Assembly (NCBI RefSeq): GCF_020080835.1
Contig: NC_058159.1
Location: 744,001 to 808,000, forward strand
Reading direction: 5' to 3'
Origin: Cotesia glomerata
Taxonomy: Eukaryota > Arthropoda > Insecta > Hymenoptera > Braconidae
Length of the DNA stretch: 64,000 nucleotides
The notes under the pieces were generated by a model, which was given only the letters and a program-made list of their open reading frames with translations, was not told the origin of the DNA and ran no database searches. Made by a program: the position numbers and the translations under genes. Of the stretch, positions 1-11,892 are shown one piece after another (position 1 is the stretch's first letter; every line of letters starts with the position of its first letter).

Positions 1-382
1 CCTTGAAAAACCACAAATACAAAACTGTTCTAACGAAATTCAATTTGACAAAAAAAAACCTATTTCTTTAAATAAATAAACTGAAAACTTAATTGTCCTC
101 ATATATTTTTAATAATATGGATGAGTAACAAAATAATTCTGTTTGTCATTTTAGAAGATTATGAAATATGTCAGCGCACTCCACTACTGCGCAATGTAGA
201 GCGCTCCCAACTATACCGTTTGGCTCTGAGAACAATCCCGTAGAGCTCTGAGAGCTCAACAACATTGAGTTATCAGAACTAAATAACATTATGTTACTGT
301 AACTCTACAACGAATAGTAAACTGTGTATAGTTGTAGTACCTCTACAGTTAGGTTACCAGAACGAAATTTTTTTTTTCCGTG
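1..382 (-). mobile_element. MITE family A, copy A2, cut by window start
   Basis: This is the reverse complement of the first ~385 bases of the complete copy at 39470-40433, with only scattered differences. It ends in TTTTTTTTTCCGTG at 382 followed by TA (383-384), the target dinucleotide. It contains the GAGCTCTGAGAGCTC and TAGAGTTAC words typical of the family. The other end lies outside the window. It has landed in element B: the B sequence resumes at 384 and is continuous with the intact B copy at 53489-54746. Confidence 0.85.
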
Positions 383-383
383 T

Positions 384-1011
384 AATAACTTTTGAATGAA
401 TGAACCGATTTTCACGCGGTTGGCGGCATTCGACGCAGTTTTTGAAGCTCCATGAAAAATTTTCAAGTTTCAATTGATCGAGCCAGGAATTTTGAAGTAA
501 TTCTGAAAAAACACTTTTTTTGGTTTTCTTTCGACAACGATAACTCACGAACGAATCAACTGATTTTGGGCTTGCGATGATCGACGTGGTTTTTTAATGT
601 TAAGAGTTGATCAGTTTTTGGAATTAATCGATAAAGCCGTTTGAAAGTAATTCCAAAAAAACCTCATTTCAAAAAATTTTTTTTTGTAGTTTTTTTGAGA
701 TTTCTCAAAATCTACTGGTTTGAATCGGTCTAAATTGTATTCAAAATCTAAGTTTGGTCAAGCCCTTTCAAATGACACCAACCGCGACTAAATCGGTCAA
801 GCCGTTCAAAAGTTATAAGAGGGTCACATACATACATACACACACACACACACATACATACAGACATACGGACATCATCGCGAAAACAATCAGGGAAGCT
901 TCCTAGGACCTCAAAACGTCAAGATCTGATGAAAACTCGATTTTCGAAAAACGAGGTAAAACCAATAACTTGCCGATTTTTGAAAATTTTCAATTTTCTT
1001 AGCGGGAAGTT
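384..1011 (-). mobile_element. Transposable element B, copy B1, partial
   Basis: Homologous on the minus strand to the complete copy at 53489-54746. The terminal AGCGGGAAGTT at 1001-1011 matches the start AACTTCCCGCT of the other copy, followed inward by the same ATCGAGTTTTCATCAGATC stretch (complement near 928-947) and a short CA/TA microsatellite (832-860). Imperfect repeats of the phrase AAAATCGGTTGATTCGTTCG occur inside. The distal end is displaced by MITE A2, which inserted at a TA. Confidence 0.8.
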
Positions 1012-1897
1012 AAAAAAAAAAAATAACCGAGTTTTAATTGACATAATTTTGGCTTAAATTTAAAGTTTTTTTTTGTATGATAATTTATGTAGTTAAAAAA
1101 TTCTAAAAATTGCAAAACTGGTTTTTTTTAGCACCAATCAAACGGCTAATTGATATCGATGATTTAAATTTATTTGATATGGATAATATCTAATTATTCG
1201 TTGAAGAAATAGTAGAGTTAAATAAAGAACTCATTAAAATTTTATTAAACAAGCTATTAAATATTCTCCATGGATCGATAACTTATCGTTTTGTTTCTTA
1301 AAGTTAAATTTATAAATACACTTCGAGAGTAATGAGATTGATCTTTAATTTCAGTAATAAGCAGAAGGTTTTTTAAATTGACAAAATTTTAATTATCGTC
1401 AGATTTACATTAAATAATTTATTATTTTATTTCAAATTCTTCTGCAGAATTTTGTACTAAATATATTAACTTCCATAATTCATTTCAGCTGATAAATTAA
1501 TTGGTATCATTTATTATTTATGGTATTTAATGTATTTTAATCAATGATATTGTCATTTAATTGTTGTTTTAATAAAAAAAACATAAAAAACTAGATCAAG
1601 AGCTCCGTCAAAAATTTACAATTTTTAGTGAGAAAAAATAATGAAATTTATAAAAGTTATTTCAGGTTAATGAGAGCATTCATTACAAAGTCTAAGTGTT
1701 TGATCAGTAATCGTGATTTATTGTGATCAGGGTAATTTAAACTTGATTAAATTGAAAAAAGAAAAAAAATAGAATTATTCGGTGTAAGATTGTTAAAAAA
1801 TAAAAGCGAGTTGGTAAATATCAAAGTGAAGTTAATTTTTAGTGTGTGCATTAAAGCATATTTTATTAGAGCATCAGTCGGACAGAAAGTTTGTAAG
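1012..1897. other. AT-rich interval without recognised features
   Basis: A poly-A run follows the end of B1. The rest is AT-rich with no repeat shared with other parts of the window and no credible exon. Near 1871-1885 a GCATCAGTCGGAC stretch contains TCAGT, which matches the core of the arthropod initiator; it lies just upstream of the ATG at 1898. Confidence 0.4.
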
Positions 1898-2011
1898 ATG
1901 GCAATTATAACCAGCGAAATTAATCAAGTTACAAATCTAGCCAGAAGGACAGACGATGACTTGTTCCGCTTACAGTTTCGTATTATTAATATTAGTTTGA
2001 AAGTTTCTCAG
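1898..2011 (+). CDS. Possible first coding exon, product unknown
   Basis: An ATG in good context (gtaagATGG) opens 38 codons beginning MAIITSEINQ and ending NISLKVSQ. The frame then meets CAG|GTCTGA, which could be a splice donor, although GTCTGA is a weak match to GTRAGT; without splicing the frame stops two codons later at TGA. The stretch is polar and less AT-rich than its surroundings, with an acidic run (TDDD). A TCAGTCGGAC initiator-like motif sits about 20 bases upstream of the ATG. I do not recognise the peptide. It may be a chance frame. Confidence 0.2.
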
Positions 2012-4152
2012 GTCTGACAGGAGATTATTGCAGAAGTAGAGTTCCATCTACTGCTCCTTGATTATCCAAGAAACTTGTTTTCTTCATAATATTTCGTTTC
2101 GTATCGTACCGTATCGTCAGAGCACCAGAGCGCCCGCCTCCTTGTTGCCGTCACTTTTCAAAGCAACGCAGTTGTAAAACTAAATTATATGCTATCAAAA
2201 GAAACAAATAAGAACTATAAATAAAATATTATCAGGTGAAAAATACTTGGATACATAGTTGGAAAGGGACAATAAATATTTAAATTACAGTTCTCGGTTC
2301 TACTTCAACTTTTCTTTCATTTTAATCACCAGTTAATCTTCTAGAAGCGACGTATATTTTTTTTTATTTATTCCTTCGGTAGACTGACTCTCAAGTGCTG
2401 TTATTTTTCTTAGTATTTTTATTACAAATTAATTATCTCGGAATTTTCTTTTTTTCATTGCAAAAGTTTGCTTTTTGATCAATGGATTGTAATTATTGTC
2501 AAAAACCGAAAAGACTTTGATACTCTAACTAATTTTTTTTTTTCAAACAAGTAACGCCTTATTTAAAGTATGCTAAGCCTTTTAGAAATATATGTTTCAT
2601 TGGCTAAAAATATTTTTCTTTCAATATTATTTGTTCTTTAGACTATTATATAAATCGATAGAGTTTTTAACCTTTTGTTTGACGAAATATTTTTATAATA
2701 TATGAAGAATATTCAGACTTAAGGAGGAAAATCTTTTCAAAAATTGAAAAAGAACATTTTTTTATTCATATTTCATAAATTATAATTATAATTTTAATTA
2801 AATTATAGTTAATAATTAAAATAATAATTAATTAATAATTAAATTATAAAATTATAATAAAACATAAAATATAAAATTATTATTTTTTATCGCACTGGAA
2901 CTTTATTTATTTATTTACTTTAAATGTAATTTTATGAAAACAGCATTTTTGGGGATTAATATTTAAACAAAATAGCGAAAAATTTGAACTTTGCATATGC
3001 CAGGAATTGAATGCAATTTTTTATTTATTTTTATATTAATAGCAAAAGAGTGACAAATGCAGCACTTTTGATAAAAAATTTGATTTAAATATAGAATATA
3101 TCTTAATAAAAAATTTTTAAGTTTATAAATACCAGATTTTTGACTTAAAGTACTTAAAATACAACAATAAAGGACTAAAAATTTTGTAGTTATTAAATAT
3201 TGGAATGGGATAGCCGTAGTAAAGTTGGAAACTAAAAATTTTGAAAATTTTCTTATACTTTGAAAGGTACTTATACTTATTAGCCGACAAAGTCTTTGAT
3301 AAATCCTAAAGACAACAAGAGATGCAATTTTAACTTAGAGTTGCGCAAATAGATCAACAAAGTATCAATAAAAAAATCTAAAGTCTCTCGATACAAAATA
3401 ATACTCTTGTTGAAATTTGCATAATCCAATGACGTTAACATGAGCACTCGGCTTGGCTGGGAAAGTTGCATTGTTTACCCTTGACTTAAGGGAGCTTTAA
3501 AAATCTCAAGGGATCGAACCGAAAATCCAGAATATTCACTAAAATTATTTTCACAGAAGATCTATTAAGAAAAAAGTCTCGAAAATTTGAAAAAGATACA
3601 TAAATAAAATACTTGTGAATTTTTAAAAATTCGAATGCGTTATTCACAAGTACTAGAGTACTTGACAATTTTCTCAATTATATTAGTGAGCTTGTAATAA
3701 TATTTTTACGATGATACAATATGACTTAACTCAAGTGTATCAACAAAGCATTTTTCAATGAAAGTTGAGCACGCTCAAGATTTGCGATTCAATAAACGTA
3801 ATAAGAACTTTTAAGTTTTTTTTATAAATATTTAAATTCGTTAACTTTAAATATAATCTTTCAAATACTTAGTATATGCATTCGAATACTCATAGTATAC
3901 TTTTCTCTGTAGAGTACTTTAGATTCTCGCATATAATTATTATCAACATGTTTTTTATCGGTTTCCCCTTTTAAATTTGAATCTAAACTTTCATCCGAGA
4001 AATAAAAATTATTCTCAAGTTTTTTCAATACTTGGAACGATAAATTGAAGTTAATTCTCTTTTACGACTAAATATTTAAAGATCGCTTATAGTAAAATCC
4101 TAAAAAATAGTGTGATAGTGAAATTAGCCAAAATTTGACTATTTTACTTAAT
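2012..4152. other. Long AT-rich interval; one GC-richer patch and low-complexity AT
   Basis: 2090-2170 is locally GC-rich (CGTATCGTACCGTATCGTC and CCAGAGCGCCCGCCTCC) and unique in the window. 2762-2885 is a low-complexity run of TTAATTAATAATT-type words. Short minus-strand frames at 3280-3471 and 3486-3677 have AT-driven composition and no splice context, so I do not call them genes. Confidence 0.4.
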
Positions 4153-4876
4153 TTAAGGAGATCCAAGCACGCTCCTAGTGTAAAGAATGTCTATAAAAAA
4201 ATAACACATAGAACTTTTTTTGTTATGCATCTTAAAATTAATTTTTAAATTAATTAATAACATTTTTGAGGAAATTTCCGAAAAATTTACTCATTCAATA
4301 ATTATTAACATTTAATTGACTAATAAAAAATATAGCACGCTGAATTACTGGTATACACTTGACAACACCGCAAGGGTGTCCCTAACCTTAAAATTTATTT
4401 ATGTTTACTGTCTTACTAAAATGACTAAGATCTTCTAGTATTTAAAAAACCGCGGTTACTTATGCGCCGAGTTACTGCGCAAGCGATGTTGCCAAGTCAA
4501 ATAAATATGATACAAGACTTTAAAGAACGCAAGTTCCGAGTGATTTTTCATAAAAAATATAAAATATCTCCGTAATATCTTCGGAAAGCTACTTTTTTAT
4601 TGTTTTAATCTTTAGCTTATTATTTTTTCAATCAAATTCAATGAAAATAACATTTTTTTTAAATCGTTAATTGCATTAAATTCTTAACCAAATACACGGC
4701 TGGTGGAATCTCCATTCACATGTAAAAATTACAATTTTCAAACCTAATTATTTGATTAAATATCCCGAAAACCTACTGTTTTTTAATTTTTTTATTAATT
4801 ATTAGGCTACGTAGATTGAATTTACAAATTTTTAGGAAGTTTTAGAAATTTGACTACTTCGCGTGGATCTCCTTAA
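4153..4876. mobile_element. TTAA-flanked MITE family C, copy C1
   Basis: A 716-bp body (4157-4872) lies between two exact TTAA tetranucleotides (4153-4156 and 4873-4876). The ends are inverted: GGAGATCCAAG at the left and GTGGATCTCC at the right. TTAA duplication with such ends is the hallmark of the piggyBac superfamily (Kolobok-like elements also use TTAA). No transposase frame is present, so this is a non-autonomous derivative. The interior holds a conserved patch with CCGCGGTTACTTATGCGCC near 4450. Confidence 0.85.
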
Positions 4877-5576
4877 GGAGATCCAAGTACCCTCCTAGTG
4901 TAAAGAATGTTTATAAAAAAATAATATATTTAAATACTTTAGTTATGGATCTTAAAATTAATTTTTGAATTAATTAATAACATTTTTGAGGAAATTTCCG
5001 AAAAATTTACTCATTCAATAATTATTAACATTTAATTGACTAATAAAAAATATAGCGCTCTGAATTACTGATATACACTGGACAACACCGCAAGAGTTCC
5101 CTAACTTTAAAATTTATTGATGTCTACTACTTAACTACAATGACAAAGATCTTCTAGCATTTAAAAAACCGCGGTTACTTATGCGCCAAGTTACTGCGCA
5201 AGCGATGTTGCCAAGTCAAATACAAGACTTTAAAGAACGCAAGTTCCGAGTGATTTTTCATAAAAAATATAAAATATCTCCGTAATACCTTCGGAAAGCT
5301 ACTTTTTTATTGTTTTAATCTTTAGCTTATTATTTTTTCAATCAAATTCAATGAAAATAAAATTTTTTTTAAATCGTTAATTGCATTAAATTTTTAAACA
5401 AATACACGGCTGGTGGAATCTCCATTCACATGTAAAAATTACAATTTTCAAACCTAATTATTTGATTAAATATCCCGGAAACTTATTTTTTAATTTTTTT
5501 ATTTATTATTAGGCTACGTAGATTGAATTTACAAAATTTTCAGGAAGTTTTAAAAATTTGATTACTTCGCATTTAA
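4873..5576. mobile_element. TTAA-flanked MITE family C, copy C2, tandem with C1
   Basis: A second copy in the same orientation begins at the very TTAA (4873-4876) that ends C1, so the two share one target tetranucleotide. Similarity to C1 runs almost end to end. The terminal GTGGATCTCC is missing; the copy stops at CTTCGC followed by ATTTAA, leaving a TTAA at 5573-5576. Either the end was deleted or the TTAA is coincidental. Confidence 0.8.
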
Positions 5577-6589
5577 AATAATTTTTAATTATGAAATTCT
5601 TTTTAATACTACTGTACTAACAATTTTATAACTTATATTATTAATTTATAATTAAACTCATAAAAATGGAATATTTTAAACATCAACTAAAGGCAACGAG
5701 AAATGACACAAAAGCTTGTTAAATTGGAGTAATTATTCGAATTAGTGTAACAACGCGGCACTATTTAAAATTCCAATAATAACTTGCTACTCTGGTCGTT
5801 CAGTAGAACAATAACATTTCTATGACGGTCGTAAAATAACAAAAGCTAGTTCTAAAGGATTAATTACACTCCAATAAATAATTGTTATTAGGCTGAATTA
5901 CAATTTGTCAAATTAACTTTATAGAGTAACAATTGGTTTTGTTAAGCATGAATTAAATTTTTCATGTGAATTATTCTAATCAATTACATTAGAAATTTTT
6001 TATTTAAAATTAATTGGGACAATTTATCTGTAAGTTTATTTAATGTACTTTATATTAACGTTCATTGGAAGTTAGTTATTATAAATACGTTAAAGTTGAT
6101 GGACAATCCTATTAAGTTAGCGGATATCTCAGTCTCGTCGACGCTCTATTTCGTAAATACAGCTTCGTCACAGTCGATTATTAAAAATTAAATGCCTTTT
6201 CAGGAACGTTAGTATATAATTATATTTTGCGTGTCTCGAGATTGGAAATTACTGCAGGATAGAAATTGTAAGCAGTGAATTGATGAAATGAAGCAGCGAA
6301 AAATATATAACGTTATAGTTGTAAGGTTTAATTACGTACAGTTCGTCGATTCAAAGGTTTTATAAAAATGAATTTTTAGACATAACATTGATGGAAAATA
6401 TAAAACATTTCAAATTGCGCATTAATCTTGACTTTTTAATGTTTGATTGATGCTTCTTTTGTAACATGGATGTTTCGACCAAGGTATTTGGGGTTTTTTT
6501 TTAATAAAAGCTGGAATTTTTTTGGACCTTTTTGACAGTAAAGAGGGACTTTTTAAAAAAGTGATGAAATAATAATAATAATAATAAAA
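5577..6589. other. AT-rich interval; small GC-richer patch
   Basis: 6115-6180 is locally GC-rich and includes ATATCTCAGTCTCGTCGACGC, with a TCAGT initiator core, but no exon follows that I can support. An (AAT)n run at 6570-6588 directly abuts the end of Helitron D1. Confidence 0.35.
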
Positions 6590-7498
6590 CTAGCAACCTT
6601 ACAGTCACTATGTGACTGTCGTGACTTGTGAACTATGAATAAATAAAATTTTGCTTTATTAAATAATGGCCTTTGTTAAATTGAACCGTACTTTCTTAAA
6701 TATTGACATTTTTAAAGATGTAAGCTAATCACGATGTTACACTTATCGAGAGCTTTCATTTGAGTACCCACATGCATGTTTGATATATTTTTCATATATA
6801 CATATATATAATATGTATAAATATATGAAAAATTGATGTGGGTACTCAAATGAAAAGTCTCGATGAATGTAATGTCGCAGTGAGCTTATATCTTTAAAAA
6901 TATCAATAATTAAGAAATGATGTTGTATCTTGTCACCTAGTTATTAAAGATATAAGCTCATCTTGATGTTACACTCATCAAGAGCTTTCATTTGAGTACC
7001 CACATGCATTATTATATATTTTTCATACATACGTATATATATAATATATATAAATATATAAAATATATGATAATTTGATGTGGGTATTCAAATGAAAGGT
7101 CTCGATTAGAGTAATATCGAGATGAGCTTATATCTTTAAAAATGTTAATAGTTCACAAGATGGAAAGCCATTTCTTAATTATTGATATTTTTAAAGATGT
7201 AAGCTCATCACGATGTTAAACTCATCAAGAGCTTTCATTTGAGTACCCACATTCATTTTGATATATTTTTCATATATACATATATATAATATATATATAA
7301 ATATATGAAAAATTGATGTGGGTACTCAAATGAAAGGTCTTGATGAGTGTAACATCGGGATGAGCTTATATCTTTAAAAATGTCAATGTTTCACAAGATA
7401 CAAGGTCATTTCTTAATTATAAATTTCACTAAAAAAACCGACTTTATCATATGACTATCCTGTACACATAATTTCTCTTATTCTCTTAATAATATAAA
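6590..7498 (-). mobile_element. Helitron family D, copy D1, three palindromic units
   Basis: Read on the minus strand, the element starts near TTTATATTATTAAGAGAA (7498) and ends in CTAG at 6593-6590, preceded by the hairpin CAGTCACATAGTGACTG. A short 3' hairpin followed by CTRG, with no inverted terminal repeats and no target duplication, is the Helitron signature. The middle is an array of three ~200-bp palindromic units spaced about 245 bp apart. Each unit has TTTGAGTACCCACAT facing ATGTGGGTACTCAAA across an AT-rich loop. No Rep/helicase frame is present. Confidence 0.8.
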
Positions 7499-8624
7499 TA
7501 ATTACTGATAAAGTTAAACAATTTTTACGATAAAATAACATATTTTTATTGTTATTGTGGTTATGCCATAAAAAATGCCATAGAATTTGGTAATTAATCC
7601 TGTGACCTCGAAGTATTGAGGATGTACGTTCGTTATGCTGGAATCCGGCAACGGATATGTGGCTTCCGATAAATATCCGTAGCTTAATATACGCGTATAT
7701 TTTAATGAATTCACGGTAAGATGAAGCGATATTAAAATTTTTAGAAAACGTCAGGATTATTAAATATTTTCATCAATATTGACGTAAATCTAGTACACTT
7801 GACAATTATTTTTAATTAAAGAAAAATTAACTTAAATTTTCATAAAGTTTTTAAAATATTTGTCCCATAAAGAGAAGATAACTTTTTTATAAATTGACCT
7901 TTGAATTGTCGCAAGTAAATGAATCTTTTCTTACAGCTTGAATAATTGCCAGCCATGTAAAAAATGTAAGAAGTATCTTTGCATTGATAACTTAAAATAT
8001 TCGAAAAGAGCATTTCACCTCCGGGTTTTTTATTTCAATTTTCATAGTGGGCGTGAATATTCCCGTCGTAAGCCAACATAAACGTCTGTTATCACAATTA
8101 GCATCATGGGTCAAGAATGACGCAAGCAACTTTCATGATACAATTATTATTTTCGTTGTCACGATCGCTTTATTTTAATAAATAATTATTGAAATTCATG
8201 TTTTAATAATTAAAATCCACAATGATGATAACAATAATATTAATAATAATAATGATAGCCAATAGAGCTGTTTATGACATTTGAATTTCATTTCGAAAAG
8301 CGTTTCCCGGTCTTTGAATAATGCAAAAGAACCGTACTCAACATTGTTTTGTTCCGAAGTTTCTGGGTTGAAAACTGTGTACTTTTAAAGATAAAAAGGT
8401 TTTGCTGTAATCATAAACTTTTTTCAATCTACTTTGAGTTGTTAATCTTTAAATTTTCGACATTAAAATTTCAATCCAAGTATTTTTACAAAATTCATGC
8501 TCAGCTCGACTCCGAGAGATTAAGAGCTTTAAACATACATACCGACACTGTTCAGCATGCATGACACGTAGGGTAGAGCATTAGGTAAATAGAAAACATT
8601 AAAAATATTTTTCGCCGTAGGAAC
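7499..8624. other. AT-rich interval; one patch of coding-like composition
   Basis: 7600-7700 is less AT-rich than its surroundings. On the minus strand it is open in more than one frame, one reading GYLSEATYPLPDSS, but the would-be donor (GAG|GTCACA) is non-canonical and no polypyrimidine acceptor precedes it. I leave it uncalled. The rest is AT-rich and unique. Confidence 0.3.
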
Positions 8625-9894
8625 TATATCGCGTGCTAAAAGGTAAAAGGACTTATAGCTAAGGGTTAATAGGGATTTATGCTGAAAGGGCATATAAGAA
8701 AATTTTTTTTGCCATTCGGTTCGAAATTGTCTGAAACGTAAAAATCTGTGAAAAAAAAAAAAGTTGGTATCGTAAAGCTGAAAGGGCGTATCTCGACATA
8801 CGCCCTTTCACCTTTAAGAAAAGTACTACTTAAAGGTAAAAGGGCGCATAAAAAAAATTGTATTTTTTATACCAAATGTTAAATAATGGTTTCACAAGAC
8901 AAGTTATACTCAAATAACAGCCTCATATACAAAGTTTGATATCAACAAATAGCAAATAAATCAATCAAAGACAAATTACGTAAAAATTAAGTAATAAAAA
9001 AAAATCACAATGACAGATAACATTCAAATATTTTGAAATTTCCCGTTTTTATCGCCCTGTTGAATATAATTACTGTTTCCGTTCACTGAGCAGCTGTTTC
9101 ATCATGATCAAGCATCCAGAATCTAAATTTTATAATAACTATTTCTTAAAATGAATAATTCGACGTTTATAATATTGACATTTTGACAAATTTTAGTTAT
9201 TTTTTCAAAGTTATGATTGCAATTGAACTATTTTCAGGCAATGTGTAGTACAACCGACTTATGTACGTTATTTAATCAAGGATATCATTCAGTGAAATCT
9301 ACACAGTAAAAAATTTTGCGTCATTGCGTTAAAAAATTTTGTGTTAAAAAATTTTATGCTAAATATTTAACACTTTTTTGTGTTGATTTAACAGAATAAG
9401 TGTTAAATTTACACATAAAAGTGTTAAATATTTAACACAAAAATTTTTAACACTAAGTTTTTTGACGCAATGACGCAAAATTTTTTACTGTGTACCTTCC
9501 ATTTCAGGTTTGGCCAAATGTCGTTTTTTAGATATATTTTCTTTTTTAACTTTAAAAAATTGTATAGCTAAGGTTTACGCCGCTGCTACCACAGAAAGTT
9601 TTTTTTTCACATTTTTAAACTACGAATATGTTCTTTTGTAAACTGGCCGAAAAAAAAATTATACACCCTTTCACCTTTAGATCACCAAAATTTCGAATTC
9701 TTAAAAGTAAAAGGGCGTATAATTAAAGACATACGCCATTTTACCTTTGTAATTTTTTTTTTTTCAATTTTAAGCGCAGAATGTGTCTACTACTCGATTG
9801 GCAATAAAAAAAAAAAATATGCGCCCTTTTACCTTTGCAAAGGTAAAAGGGCGCATAAATTGTTATGTCCTTTTACCTTTAGGCACGCGATATA
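8625..9894. mobile_element. Element K, terminal inverted repeats, word-built interior
   Basis: The ends are inverted copies: TATATCGCGTGCTAAAAGG from 8625 and its complement ending GCACGCGATATA at 9894, each running into AAAGGTAAAAGGAC. About ten copies of a word close to AAAGGTAAAAGGGCGYAT occur in both orientations in the outer thirds (8640-8860 and 9660-9885). The centre is AT-rich and carries an inserted palindromic MITE at 9302-9492. No transposase frame. Target duplication is probably TA but is hidden in TATATA. Confidence 0.7.
9302..9492. mobile_element. Palindromic MITE inside element K
   Basis: A 191-bp near-palindrome with ends CACAGTAAAAAATTTTGCG and CGCAAAATTTTTTACTGTG, flanked by TA on both sides (9300-9301 and 9493-9494). 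Its interior is made of GTGTTAAATATTTAACAC-type words. TA target and short terminal repeats fit a Tc1/mariner-mobilised MITE. It interrupts element K and is therefore younger than K. Confidence 0.8.
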
Positions 9895-9943
9895 TTAATC
9901 AAATTTTTTAATTTTTTTCAGAGCATTGCTAAGTATCGAATAA

Positions 9944-10513
9944 TCTATACTAATAAATGGAGAGCCGGTTTTTTTATCCGGTTATACTGCGAAAACTACT
10001 GAACCGATTGGAATAATACTTATACCATAAGATGCAGCGTGTTTCGGAGAAGGTTTTAGTAAATGATATAGTGGTGATTAGTTATCCGGAATCTATATTT
10101 TTTTGACTCAGAAATAATGAATTTTTATTGTAACTAAATTTATTCTACTCGATTGTAATTTGTTTAAAATAAATTTTTTAATTCTATTGGTTATGTTTAT
10201 ATACTAGGCAGATTTCTTCACTTATGAGACCTGCAATTTTTTTAACTAAAACTTTCAATGCTCATTACAAATTTTTTTTTTCATATCAATTATTATGAAT
10301 TTTTGTAAGAAAGACACGGAAATGTTATAATGATTCCACATTGAAAGTTACAATGAATATTAGCTAGAATAATTACATGGATAAAAGGTGGATGCCAATT
10401 CGATAGAATTGGAAATCTGCGCAAGTCAAAACAATGCTCTAATTAAATTTCAAGTCTAGATCCAATAATGCAATTCTATAAAGCGCCCAGCGGAGCGGGC
10501 GAGTAACAGCTAG
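9944..10513 (+). mobile_element. Short non-autonomous Helitron E, both ends intact
   Basis: Starts TCTATACTAATAAATGGAG at 9944 and ends ACAGCTAG at 10513 followed by T, preceded by A: the A|TC...CTAG|T arrangement of canonical animal Helitrons. A GC-rich hairpin CGCCCAGCGGAGCGGGCG (10484-10501) sits just before the 3' end, as expected for the rolling-circle terminator. At 570 bp it has no Rep/helicase and must be mobilised in trans. Its ends differ from family D, so at least two Helitron lineages have been active here. Confidence 0.88.
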
Positions 10514-10523
10514 TATTTTTGTA

Positions 10524-11892
10524 TACTTATAGAAGGATTTAGTTCTATTTAGTAAGATTTAGTAACAAGTCTTTCATTACCAAATATTTAGTAATAGGTA
10601 CTAAATAATTTATTAAAGCCCATTTAGTTCCACCAAATAAATATTTAGTAGTATTTAACTTAATTTACTTAAATTAATTTTTTAACTAATTTTAGCGTGT
10701 AACCTAACTCTTTAACTTAAAAAAGTTTGGAAAATCCAAAAGTGCACGACTCATAATGCTCATTTAATTATGAAATATAAAAAAGAAAAAAAAACTTGTC
10801 GTTCAAAATTAATTGCCGAAAAAACAGCTGAAGTAGGAAGGTACTGCACAAGCGCCCCTGGTGGAATAAAATGTAAATAATATCTATAGATATAGATATA
10901 TCACCATCCATGTTAATTTTACATGGATATATATAGATATACAGTCTTGTAGTTTTCGTTTTTTATTAATTGTAATTAAACGACACAGAATTAATTAACC
11001 ATTCGCATTCAGTGACCTACAATCGTCGATTAGAATTAAAAAAAAAAAATTTAACTCAAATAATTGATTTTTTCACAAGTTACAGTGTTTCCGGGGTTTC
11101 ATACATGACGGACAGGAAAATTTTTTGACCTATTTTGATGTTTTTTTCCGTTTCTATTGCAGTAAATCAATTTTTAGAAAGTATGGAATTAATCTCGATT
11201 AAATTATCTCGACAATAGTATGCAAAATATCTTGATTCCGTGAACTAACAAGGCTATAATACTAAAAATAGTTGCTAAAATGAGGCGAAAAAAATTTTTC
11301 GATCGTAAAGCACTCTCTGATGCTTCGCATCATGAGTCGTGCAATAAATAAAAATAATTAAAGTAAATAATTTTAAGTAAAAATATAAGGTATTGTAAAG
11401 AAAAGAATCTCATTAAATTATATTTTTTTTTTTGAGACATTTATAAAATTTAAAATTAAACAAGTTTTTAACATATCAATAATAGACTAATTGAAAAATA
11501 TAAACTAATCTCCACTGAGAAAAGACATAAATAGAAGACATTTATTGGGAGTATGTGTGTTTTCAAAGGAAAGATAAATCTCCCAAAATCGAGCTGAATA
11601 AAATAATCTAAGTCAGTGAATAGGTTATGTAACACATAAACATTGGAATTAACGCATAGCCATCTACCGACAATACTTACCAAAAAAATATTTAGTACCT
11701 GTTACTAAATATTATTTGGTGGAAATAAATATTTATTTGCATGTAATAAGGCTTTGTTCATATAAAGAAATCATTTATTAAACTGTAACAAATAATATTG
11801 ATGGGTAGAAAATATTTGTTTCTCCCAAATAAATGAATAAAAATTTTATTACTAAACCAGTTTAGTATTCCGTACTAAATCCTTCGATCAAT
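10524..11892. mobile_element. Large relative of MITE family L with nested inverted repeat
   Basis: The left end (TTATAGAAGGATTTAGT, 10528 on) and right end (ACTAAATCCTTCGATCA to about 11890) are inverted copies matching the L family end GATAGAAGGATTT. Arms of TTTAGTAATAGGTACTAAAT words extend ~150 bp inward on both sides. Inside, TGCACGACTCATAATG (10742 on) faces CATCATGAGTCGTGCA (ending 11344), suggesting a second element of ~600 bp nested within. A hairpin of ATATAGATATATC/CATGG words lies at about 10886-10942. Confidence 0.5.

Noticed and set aside
6590..7498. CRISPR-like regularly spaced repeats
   Set aside because: The ~245-bp spacing, long palindromic units and eukaryotic Helitron ends exclude a CRISPR array. 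No array elsewhere in the window.
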